Below, one piece after another: positions 1 through 5,328 of a stretch of 5,328 nt of DNA. Positions within the stretch are counted from its first letter, which is position 1. Each line of letters opens with the position of its first letter. A model generated the notes under the pieces. The model had not been told where the DNA came from. It saw only the letters and a program-made list of their open reading frames with translations, and ran no database searches. The position numbers and the translations under genes were made by a program. The stretch is taken from NCBI GenBank assembly GCA_030609125.1, contig JAUWCW010000164.1, forward strand, positions 1 through 5,328. The letters are read 5' to 3'. The stretch is from JAUWCW01 sp030609125 [NCBI: Candidatus Rokuibacteriota bacterium] (GTDB taxonomy: Bacteria; JAUVQV01).

Positions 1-1216
1 CGAAGGGAATCAGCAGCCTGAGGCCGACGCCGCCCCCGGCGATCACGTTGTCGGTGCGGAACTGCGCGTCCTCGTCCCAGACGATGCCCGCATCCCCGAA
101 AAGCGCCGCTTCGAGCCCGAGGTGAAAGGTGGCGCCGAAGACTTCAAGGGGCCGCTTCTCGCGGAAGACGTAGCGGTATTCCGCCGTCCCGATCAGCTCG
201 TTCTTCCCCTGCCTCGCCCCGAGCTCCCAGCCCCGAACGGAGTTGGTTCCGCCGATGCCGAAATCCATGTATGCGGGGATGTCTTTTCCGACCTCCCCGG
301 TCTGCAGAGCGGTGTAGGCAAAGAGGGCCAGGGTGTGCCGGGGCCTGACGGGCTGATAGCGCCTGACGTCGAGAGAGAGCCTCCACCAGTCCCCGTCGCC
401 GCCGAGGGGGGCGCCCACCTTGAGGAGGTCCATTTCCGTCCACCACCCCCGGTGGGGATTCGACCATGCATCGCGGCTGTCGTATCCGAGAAAGAAACCG
501 GCGGCGTGCAGGTTGTCGTGGTTGTCATCCGAAAGCGTGATGCCGTCGACATCGCTCTTCATGCCGAGGTAAATAAGGTGCAGGCCTGCCCGGCGGCGAT
601 CGCCGAGGGTGCGCCCGAAGCGAAGATCCACCTCGAAGGAGTTCTCGTCGAAATCGTCGAGCTCGTTGTACCGGTCACGGTACCAGGCGGCGGCCCGGTA
701 GATGAAATGCCCGCCCGGGAGCCAGGGGTTCTCCGTCTGCAGCTCCACGGTCGTGGCCTGACCGAAGCGCGCCGCCCCGGAAAAGCTGATGCCCCTTCCG
801 AAGAGGTTCACGGCTTTGAGGCCCGGTCCGGCGGTCAGCCCGTCCGCGTCGGTGATGTCGGCTGTGATCAGCGGCAGGTAGGGGAAGGTTTCCTTGAACC
901 TGAAATCCAGCAGGACCTCTCCGTCCGCCTCGCGGGGATGAATCGAGATGGAGCTGAAGATGCCGAGCCGATCGAGGCGCTCCCTGTCCTGTACGGTTTT
1001 TTCCTCGAGGTACGGCTCGCCGACACGCGAGACGAGGGACGCTCTTACCAGCTGCTCGCGGGTGTACTTCAGCCCCGAGAGGCGTATCTCCCCGACTGGT
1101 TTGCCTTGGAGAGCATCGCCTCCACCGGCCAGAGCGGGGCCGCAGCCGATCAGGAACGAGGCGAGGAAGGCCATCGGGGCCGCATGGAACCTTCCGCTTG
1201 CCGGCAGTGTTTTCAC
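1..1216 (-). CDS. Omp85 superfamily (BamA/TamA-like) outer-membrane protein, C-terminus off the window
   Basis: Reading the minus strand gives 405 uninterrupted codons from a GTG start to the window edge; no stop is seen, so the gene is partial at its 3' end. Residues 1-30 form a signal peptide (MKT..., hydrophobic stretch 15-24, ALA at 28-30). Residues about 40-108 resemble one POTRA domain (GEIRLSGLKYTREQL, then RLDRLGIFSSISI). The rest is a 16-strand-type barrel, with GYDSRDAWSNPHRGWW at 244-259 matching the Omp85 'D-RD-NP-RG' strand motif and GIGGTNSVRGW at 320-330 carrying the VRG(F/Y/W) motif of loop 6, followed by AEYRY. Only the last strand or so should be missing. Omp85 proteins insert or translocate proteins across the outer membrane; one POTRA is fewer than BamA (five) or TamA (three), so this is a minor paralog of unknown substrate. 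GTG at 1216 was chosen over ATG at 1174 because it gives a charged signal-peptide n-region, although no clear ribosome site precedes it. It follows the caspase-like gene by 62 bp on the same strand. Confidence 0.9.
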   Translation of the reverse strand, partial: MKTLPASGRFHAAPMAFLASFLIGCGPALAGGGDALQGKPVGEIRLSGLKYTREQLVRASLVSRVGEPYLEEKTVQDRERLDRLGIFSSISIHPREADGEVLLDFRFKETFPYLPLITADITDADGLTAGPGLKAVNLFGRGISFSGAARFGQATTVELQTENPWLPGGHFIYRAAAWYRDRYNELDDFDENSFEVDLRFGRTLGDRRRAGLHLIYLGMKSDVDGITLSDDNHDNLHAAGFFLGYDSRDAWSNPHRGWWTEMDLLKVGAPLGGDGDWWRLSLDVRRYQPVRPRHTLALFAYTALQTGEVGKDIPAYMDFGIGGTNSVRGWELGARQGKNELIGTAEYRYVFREKRPLEVFGATFHLGLEAALFGDAGIVWDEDAQFRTDNVIAGGGVGLRLLIPF

Positions 1217-1278
1217 GGTAGAAGAGTACAGGAAATCAGAGAAAAAATAAAAAGAAGGGCGTTCAGATCTTGGGGAGA

Positions 1279-2184
1279 CTACTTGATGATCAGGGTGTAG
1301 GGGCTGCCGCGATTGTCCCGCTGCTGGGGGTGCATGCCCGAGAAGAAGGCCGTGGAGCGTGGGGCCGCGTAGCTGAAGGCCTCCTGGGCCGTTATGCGGT
1401 CACCACCCGGGTTGGCCGGTCCAAGCATGCCTTCGACCATGTAGAAGGTGAACACGCCGTTGCGTAGAGAGCTGCTCTCCAGCGGCGACTCATTGGTTGC
1501 CGACGCGGTCTGCGTGATGACGCCCGCCGCGCGGTCGAGGTCCTTGAATCCGCCGCCGTCGGGCTGGCGCATCCGGGCGGCGCTCACGATGCCCCGATCG
1601 ATGAATTTTACCCTCCCCGGCGGCGCGAAGCGGCTCTTGATCATCCCCCCGCTGAAGCTGGAATCGAGGACGACAAGGACGTTGTTGGTCGGCAGACCGG
1701 TGATGATGGGCTCGAGTTCGTCGTCGCGGATGTCGTTGGCGTGAGAGTTCGACAGGGCGTCGTGGGGGACGATGTATTCGTCGAGACCGTCCGCCTCGTC
1801 GAGAGGGTCAAGGTCCGGTCCCTTGGTCCCGTGGCCGGAGAAGTAGAAGACGAACTTGTCGCCGGAAGAGAGGGAGCCGCCGACGCTGTTGATGGCGTCG
1901 ATGATGGCGGACCTGGTGGCCTGGGCGTTGAGGAGGACTGTTACGTCGTTGGGGCTCCAGTTGGCCCCCTGGATGAGGGCGTTGAAGTAGTCAAGGGCGT
2001 CGTCGTCGGCAAAGCTGAGGTTGAAGCTGGGAACGCGGTAGGCGGAGACCCCGACCACGACCGCCCTGTTGGCGCCGCCGTCGGAAGAGCCGGTGACCGA
2101 GTTGTCGCAGGCCGTGAAGGAGAGACCCGCAACGGCCGGCACGACAAGAGCGAAGATGATGGCGGGGCCGAAATTCCTGCGCAT
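1279..2184 (-). CDS. Exported peptidase C14 (caspase/metacaspase-like) protein with Cys-to-Ser active site
   Basis: This 301-residue protein begins with a signal sequence (MRRNFG, hydrophobic 8-22) ending in SFTAC, a loose lipobox that would make C26 the lipidated residue, followed by a Ser/Gly-rich linker. The caspase fold runs from about 39 to 301: AVVVGVSAY (41-49), FADDDALDY (58-66), FVFYFSGHG with the catalytic histidine at 118, an acidic segment near 124-136, VVLDSSFSGG (171-180), SATNES (228-233), NGVFTFYMVEGM (242-253), and a C-terminal HPQQRDN segment (285-291). In active C14 peptidases the second motif is DSCxSG. Here the cysteine position is S176 (codon AGC, 1657-1659), so classical cysteine-protease activity is not expected. 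It may be a pseudoenzyme or, less likely, a serine variant. The protein is predicted to sit in the periplasm, membrane-anchored if lipidated. A ribosome site is weak (AGGAAGG is about 14 bases upstream). It is first in a probable two-gene unit with the Omp85 gene, and its stop is TAG. Confidence 0.9.
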   Translation of the reverse strand: MRRNFGPAIIFALVVPAVAGLSFTACDNSVTGSSDGGANRAVVVGVSAYRVPSFNLSFADDDALDYFNALIQGANWSPNDVTVLLNAQATRSAIIDAINSVGGSLSSGDKFVFYFSGHGTKGPDLDPLDEADGLDEYIVPHDALSNSHANDIRDDELEPIITGLPTNNVLVVLDSSFSGGMIKSRFAPPGRVKFIDRGIVSAARMRQPDGGGFKDLDRAAGVITQTASATNESPLESSSLRNGVFTFYMVEGMLGPANPGGDRITAQEAFSYAAPRSTAFFSGMHPQQRDNRGSPYTLIIK

Positions 2185-2260
2185 GCGCCTTTCAGGTTCC
2201 TTCCTGGTGCAAAGTGACGGTTCCTGCCCCGAAGAAGCGGCGAATCAACACTTCAGCACT

Positions 2261-2289
2261 TTTTTACCCCGCGCGATGCCGTCTGTCAA
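2261..2289 (-). promoter_or_regulatory. Sigma70-type promoter of the caspase-like gene
   Basis: Minus strand: perfect -35 TTGACA (2284-2289), spacer of exactly 17 bases, then -10 TAAAAA (2261-2266; four of six consensus matches). Transcription would start near 2254, giving a leader of about 70 bases before the ATG at 2184. Identification rests on consensus match and correct placement only. Confidence 0.55.
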
Positions 2290-2312
2290 GAAGAGAATGC
2301 AGAAGAGAATGC
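2289..2312. repeat. Perfect 12-bp tandem duplication in the divergent promoter region
   Basis: AGAAGAGAATGC occurs at 2289-2300 and again, identical and head to tail, at 2301-2312. The first copy abuts the -35 box of the promoter that reads leftwards, so the pair sits where an activator or RNA polymerase alpha contact would bind for that promoter. It lies about 47 bp upstream of the other promoter's -35 box. A chance slippage duplication is the alternative. Confidence 0.6.
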
Positions 2313-2324
2313 GTGGGTAGAGGT

Positions 2325-2338
2325 GGGGAGTGATCCCC
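2325..2338. repeat. Short inverted repeat between the divergent promoters
   Basis: GGGGA (2325-2329) and TCCCC (2334-2338) are complementary around the four bases GTGA, giving a 5-bp stem. It could be an operator half-site pair or merely chance in GC-rich DNA. No T-run follows, so it is not a terminator. Confidence 0.25.
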
Positions 2339-2358
2339 GACAGGGCTCCATCACGGGC

Positions 2359-2385
2359 TTGACAAGCACAACCCCGCCTTATAAA
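2359..2385 (+). promoter_or_regulatory. Sigma70-type promoter of the MscS-like gene, implying a near-leaderless mRNA
   Basis: Plus strand: perfect -35 TTGACA (2359-2364) and -10 TATAAA (2380-2385; five of six matches) with a 15-base spacer, shorter than the ideal 17. An alternative -10, TAAAAG (2382-2387), gives a 17-base spacer. Either choice puts the transcription start at about 2392-2395, at or within two bases of the ATG at 2394. No Shine-Dalgarno sequence precedes that ATG, which agrees with leaderless translation. Confidence 0.55.
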
Positions 2386-2393
2386 AGCAAATC

Positions 2394-3971
2394 ATGAGAA
2401 AAGCGCTCCTGTTTGTTCTTGCACTCCTGCTGCTCTTCTCCCTGCCCGGGGCCGTCCGGGCGCAGGGTGAGGAGACAGGATCGGCAACGGCCGAAGAGGC
2501 CCCGAAGGCGATATTCCTCCCCGGTCAGACCACCCCTCTTCAGGAAGAGGCCGTCGAAAGCATCGTCGAGGCCCTCGGCGAGATCCTCACCCTTCACCCC
2601 GAAGACGCGCCCGCCGTCCTGGTCCTCCAGAACCGCCCCATTGTCACCCTGCGGGCGAGGTATGCCACCAATACCCCCCAGGAGAGGGCGGAAGAGGCTG
2701 TCAAGAATTTCGCCCGGGCCGTGGCGCACCGGAAGACTCCCGAAGTCTCAGTCAGAAAGTTCAGGCCCGGCAACATTCTCCTGGTCGGTGACGTGGGGAT
2801 CATCGGCGTCACGCGCCTCGACCTGGACCCTCTCGGCGTCGAGAGGCTGGAGGAAACAACGGCGAAAGCGGTCGAGAACCTCGAGCTGGTGCTGGCCGAG
2901 ATGCGGGAGCAGCGAAGCCTGCAGGCGATCCTGCGCTCCGTCGGTCTGTCCGCCCTCGCCAGCCTTGCCTTCGCGGTCCTTCTCTGGGTGGTCGCACGCC
3001 TTCAGGGTTTCCTGCTGCAAAGATTCGAGGCGGGAGTGAAGGCCGTCGAGAAGGACGTGGACGAAGCCACTATAGCCGAAACGAGCAAGGTGACGGCCGC
3101 CACGCGGAGCCTGATCGTCCTCTCGGCGTGGGCGGCCCGTTTCTTCCTGACCTTTACCTGGGTCGCCTTCGTGCTCGGGCTGTTCCCCTACACCCGCCCC
3201 TGGGGAGAGAAGGCCGGAGGCTTCGTCGTCGGGGCCGTCCAGGGCCTCGCCCTCGGCATCGCCCGCGCCCTGCCCAACATCTTCTCGGTCTTCCTGATAT
3301 TTCTGGTGGCGAGACTCCTGACGCGTCTCGTGAGAACCTTCTTCGACTCCGTGGAGTCCGGCAGGGTCAGGGCGTCCTGGGTCTTCCCCGAGACGGCCAT
3401 GCCGACGCGGCGCCTCCTCGTGTTCCTCATCTGGGGCTTCGCTCTCGTGGCCATGTACCCTTACCTTCCGGGAAGCGGCAGCGAGGCCTTCAGGGGCCTG
3501 AGCATCATCGTGGGGCTGATGATCTCGCTGGGAGGGAGCGGCGTGGTCGGCCAGGCGATGAGCGGTTTCGTCCTCATGTATTCCAGGGCGCTCCGCAAGG
3601 GCGACTACGTCCGGATAGGCGACACCGAGGGGGTCGTCCTCTCCCTGGGGATGCTGGCGACGAAAGTCAGGACCCCCAAGCGTGAGGAGATCACTATCCC
3701 CAACGCGGTCGTGATGAGCACGTCGACGAAGAACTTCTCCCGACTCGCCGGCAGGGAAGGCGTGATTCTTCACACCTCCGTCACCATCGGCTACGACGCT
3801 CCGTGGAGGAAGGTGCACGAGCAGCTCATCGAGGCCGCCGTCCGCACCGCCGGACTGAGGAAGAGTCCCGGGCCGTTCGTGATGCAGACGTCCCTCTCGG
3901 ACTTCTTCGTGGAATACCAGCTCAACGCCTACCTTGATAGGCCCGAGAAGCGCCTGCCCGTTCTGGCGTAG
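2394..3971 (+). CDS. MscS-family mechanosensitive ion channel, truncated by an in-frame TAG
   Basis: MscS-type channels open under membrane tension to release solutes after osmotic downshock. The 525-residue product starts with a signal peptide (MRKALLFVLALLLLFSLPGA, cleavage likely after VRA at 23), which fixes the start despite the lack of a ribosome site. A periplasmic domain follows at about 25-175. Membrane segments lie near 180-204, 239-265, 276-312, 340-357 and 369-397. The last is the pore helix, Gly/Ala-rich (SLGGSGVVGQAMSGF), leading into the MscS beta domain (KGDYVRIGDTEGVV, 402-415; TIPNAVVMS, 434-442) and then the alpha/beta domain (about 455-525). E. coli MscS has three membrane helices, so this is a larger five-helix paralog. 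The frame stops at TAG (3969-3971) inside the alpha/beta domain, but the family-like sequence continues for 35 codons, so the annotated end is probably not the ancestral one. It is divergent from the caspase-like gene and convergent with the gene at 4087-5112. Confidence 0.92.
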   Translation: MRKALLFVLALLLLFSLPGAVRAQGEETGSATAEEAPKAIFLPGQTTPLQEEAVESIVEALGEILTLHPEDAPAVLVLQNRPIVTLRARYATNTPQERAEEAVKNFARAVAHRKTPEVSVRKFRPGNILLVGDVGIIGVTRLDLDPLGVERLEETTAKAVENLELVLAEMREQRSLQAILRSVGLSALASLAFAVLLWVVARLQGFLLQRFEAGVKAVEKDVDEATIAETSKVTAATRSLIVLSAWAARFFLTFTWVAFVLGLFPYTRPWGEKAGGFVVGAVQGLALGIARALPNIFSVFLIFLVARLLTRLVRTFFDSVESGRVRASWVFPETAMPTRRLLVFLIWGFALVAMYPYLPGSGSEAFRGLSIIVGLMISLGGSGVVGQAMSGFVLMYSRALRKGDYVRIGDTEGVVLSLGMLATKVRTPKREEITIPNAVVMSTSTKNFSRLAGREGVILHTSVTIGYDAPWRKVHEQLIEAAVRTAGLRKSPGPFVMQTSLSDFFVEYQLNAYLDRPEKRLPVLA

Positions 3972-4079
3972 CTTCACGCGAACATCCAGGACACGTTCAA
4001 CGAGGCTGGAATCACCATCGTTTCGCCGCACTACGTCTCGGACCCGCCCCATCCGGCGCCCGAAGGCGACGGGTCCTGA
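3969..4079 (+). pseudogene. Severed C-terminal end of the MscS-family gene, downstream of an in-frame TAG
   Basis: In the same frame as the channel gene, TAG is codon 526 and is followed by 35 sense codons and a TGA at 4077-4079. The encoded stretch includes NIQDTFNEAGITIVSPHY and ends in an acidic, proline-rich tail. This is the usual last helix and strand of the MscS alpha/beta domain; it corresponds to the ERIKREFDAAGISFPYPQ region of E. coli MscS. The frame is intact and no new start codon with a ribosome site is seen, so it is expressed only by read-through or if the TAG is an error. GAG to TAG is the simplest one-base explanation. Full length would be 561 codons. Confidence 0.85.
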
Positions 4080-4086
4080 ACGGCCG

Positions 4087-5112
4087 CTACTCCTCGACGG
4101 TCAGGGTGTGGTCCTTGATGTGCCCCAGGGTTATCTCCATCCTGAAACGTGCCGCGAGAGTGGGGTCGTAGTCGAACTCTTCCGGATAGATCAGAACCGG
4201 CCAGACCTCGAAAAAGAGCCAGGGCCAGCGCGTCTTGAAGCGGGTGCGTATCCTCAGGGTGTAGTGTGTGTAGGAGTCGTCGGGTACGAGGATGTCCTCG
4301 TCGTCGAAGGGGGTGTCGTCGGCGGGAACCTTCTCCGCCGTCGCCTCGTACGCCAGGGCGATCCCGTCGCTGAACTTCTGAAAGAGCGAGAACCTCTGCT
4401 CCGGGAAGGGGTTGGCGTCCTCCTCCTCGAAGTACTGGAGTCGCGTACGTGACCGGAAGAAGAGCTTCTTCGTGATGGCGCGCTCGAAGTACTGCCGGAA
4501 GTCGTTTCGGAACCCCGTATCGGTGTACCAGTAGAGGCGGTTCGTCGAGCGGCCTGCCCACTCCATGCCGAGGGGATAGGCGAGCTGGAGGTTGACACGG
4601 CCGAAGCCGGCGAAGACCCAGTCCCTGATGCGGACACCGACGTCGAAGCTCAGCCCCCGCCGGTCCGTTTCAAAGCCGACGAATCGCAGGGCGATGTCGG
4701 ATTCGTTTTCCGCGTCCCGGCCGCCGGCTTCCGCGCCCTCTTCGTCGTCCTCGTTGGCGACGATGCGCAGCCTGTCCATCGTGCCGGGGAGGACGAGGTG
4801 AAGCCGAACGTTGGGGAAGAGATCCACCCCGGTCGTCTCCGTCCAGTCGAAGTTCAGGCGCAGCCTGATGCTGCTGGTGTTCTGCTCGAAGGTCGTGTGG
4901 CGCTCCGTCCCGAAGAAACCGTCGATGGAGTTGGCCATCTTCAGGACCATATCGGACATGTCCCGGTGAATGTCCTCCATCCGGGAGGTCTCCTCGGCCT
5001 GCGCTTCGGCCGCGTGTGCCGTTAGCGGGACAGCGAGGAGCAGGACGGCAGGAACAAGCGCAAGAACGGCCGGAGTCGCCGCTTTTCTGACAGGACGCGG
5101 AACGATCTTCAT
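4087..5112 (-). CDS. Exported beta-rich protein, probable outer-membrane barrel of unknown function
   Basis: I do not recognise this 341-residue protein as a named family. It has a signal peptide (KIVPRPVRK n-region, hydrophobic 13-31, cleavage probably after AHA at 34). A short amphipathic helical stretch at about 40-64 (SRMEDIHRDMSDMVLKMANS) is followed by GFFGTER. From about 78 onward, alternating polar/hydrophobic strands rich in Tyr, Trp, Phe and Arg (SIRLRLNFDW, VRLHLVLPG, ALRFVGFET, LSFDVGVRIRDW, RLYWYTDTGF, YTLRIRTRFKT, LFFEVWPVLIY, ARFRMEITLG) suggest about 10-14 transmembrane beta strands. Acidic loops lie at 121-138 and 264-279. The C-terminus (HTLTVEE) does not end in the usual barrel Phe, which tempers the assignment. 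The start at 5112 is supported by GAGGTGGTGA directly upstream. The gene stands alone and converges on the MscS-like gene; if that gene's original TGA is counted, the two ends are 7 bp apart. Its stop is TAG. Confidence 0.85.
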   Translation of the reverse strand: MKIVPRPVRKAATPAVLALVPAVLLLAVPLTAHAAEAQAEETSRMEDIHRDMSDMVLKMANSIDGFFGTERHTTFEQNTSSIRLRLNFDWTETTGVDLFPNVRLHLVLPGTMDRLRIVANEDDEEGAEAGGRDAENESDIALRFVGFETDRRGLSFDVGVRIRDWVFAGFGRVNLQLAYPLGMEWAGRSTNRLYWYTDTGFRNDFRQYFERAITKKLFFRSRTRLQYFEEEDANPFPEQRFSLFQKFSDGIALAYEATAEKVPADDTPFDDEDILVPDDSYTHYTLRIRTRFKTRWPWLFFEVWPVLIYPEEFDYDPTLAARFRMEITLGHIKDHTLTVEE

Positions 5113-5122
5113 TCACCACCTC
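5113..5122 (-). promoter_or_regulatory. Ribosome binding site of the barrel-like gene
   Basis: GAGGTGGTGA lies immediately before the ATG at 5112, with GAGG ending six bases upstream. It is the clearest Shine-Dalgarno sequence in the window and decides this start codon. Confidence 0.7.
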
Positions 5123-5328
5123 GTGCTGAGAGTTCCCCCCCATTTTCCCGAACCGGTTGATTTTCGCAACCCCTCCGGCCAATGCCATCGCCGGTTCCGT
5201 CCAGGTCTTCCCCGTCAGCATCGAGATCCGCCTCCCGGAAGCAGTTTCGTGAAATGCCCGGTGTTTGCTGAAGGGAAAGATCTCTTGTGAGAATGTGCCT
5301 TTAAAACCCGACGTCCGGCATAAGCGGC
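5123..5328. other. Non-coding upstream region of the barrel-like gene
   Basis: I see no gene that fills this stretch. It holds an 8-bp palindrome AACCGGTT (5151-5158) and a weak inverted repeat GGTTG/CAACC (5155-5159 and 5167-5171). No convincing promoter was found in either orientation. A minus-strand ATG at 5221 with a GGGAGG nine bases upstream opens a frame that overlaps the barrel gene out of phase; I treat this as chance. Confidence 0.4.

Noticed and set aside
122-1300. Long plus-strand open frame (392 codons) opposite the Omp85 gene
   Set aside because: Its translation is low-complexity, Pro/Gly/Val/Glu-rich with no domain, while the opposite strand gives clear Omp85 motifs. Long antisense frames are expected in GC-rich genes.
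1741-2217. Plus-strand frame of 158 codons opposite the caspase-like gene
   Set aside because: The Val/Gly/Asp/Glu-rich shadow has no recognisable domain, and the opposite strand carries all C14 motifs.
3969-3971. TAG read as pyrrolysine
   Set aside because: TAG is the ordinary stop of both other complete genes in the window, no pyl genes are visible, and MscS proteins are not known to need pyrrolysine. It cannot be fully excluded without the genome.
2748-4052. Long minus-strand open frame (434 codons) opposite the MscS gene
   Set aside because: The product is rich in His, Asp, Glu and Arg without any fold signature, and it mirrors the codon bias of the real channel gene.
4080-4086. Bidirectional terminator between the convergent genes
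   Set aside because: Only 7 bp separate the ends and no hairpin with a T-run is visible; the CGGCCG palindrome alone is not enough.
4670-5221. Alternative minus-strand gene starting at ATG 5221 with GGGAGG nine bases upstream
   Set aside because: It runs out of phase through the first part of the barrel-like gene, which has a proper signal peptide and ribosome site, and its translation is Arg/Gly/Ser-rich without features.

Overview
The window looks like part of a chromosome from a GC-rich Gram-negative bacterium. All four genes encode envelope proteins: an Omp85-type outer-membrane barrel, an exported caspase-fold protein, an MscS-type mechanosensitive channel, and an uncharacterised probable outer-membrane barrel. 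The style (short MscS paralog with a secreted N-terminal domain, small BamA/TamA-like protein, lipoprotein caspase homolog) would fit Desulfuromonadales-like or other deltaproteobacterial lineages. That is an impression only; no marker gene is present.

Layout. Positions 1-1216 (minus strand) hold an Omp85/BamA-TamA-like protein whose last residues lie beyond the left edge. It has no stop codon inside the window and is easy to miss because long meaningless frames lie opposite it. Positions 1279-2184 (minus) hold a peptidase C14 (caspase/metacaspase) family protein with an export signal, 62 bp upstream of the Omp85 gene and probably co-transcribed with it. Positions 2185-2393 are a divergent regulatory region. 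It has a good sigma70-type promoter facing each way, a perfect 12-bp tandem duplication and a small hairpin. Positions 2394-3971 (plus) hold an MscS-family channel. Positions 4087-5112 (minus) hold an exported, beta-rich protein of unknown function that converges on the channel gene. Positions 5113-5328 are upstream sequence of that last gene, with nothing else I can support.

Two departures from family norms stand out. First, the caspase-fold protein keeps its histidine motif (SGHG), but the catalytic cysteine of the DSCxSG motif is a serine (DSSFSG), so it is either a non-proteolytic family member or a serine variant. Second, the MscS gene is cut by an in-frame TAG at 3969-3971. The next 35 codons still encode a recognisable MscS C-terminal segment (NIQDTFNEAGITIVSPHY) and end in TGA only 7 bp before the convergent gene. 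The channel is therefore a one-base nonsense allele, a sequencing error, or a read-through product.

The promoter facing the channel gene is so close to its ATG that the mRNA would be nearly leaderless. No mobile element, RNA gene or CRISPR array was seen.
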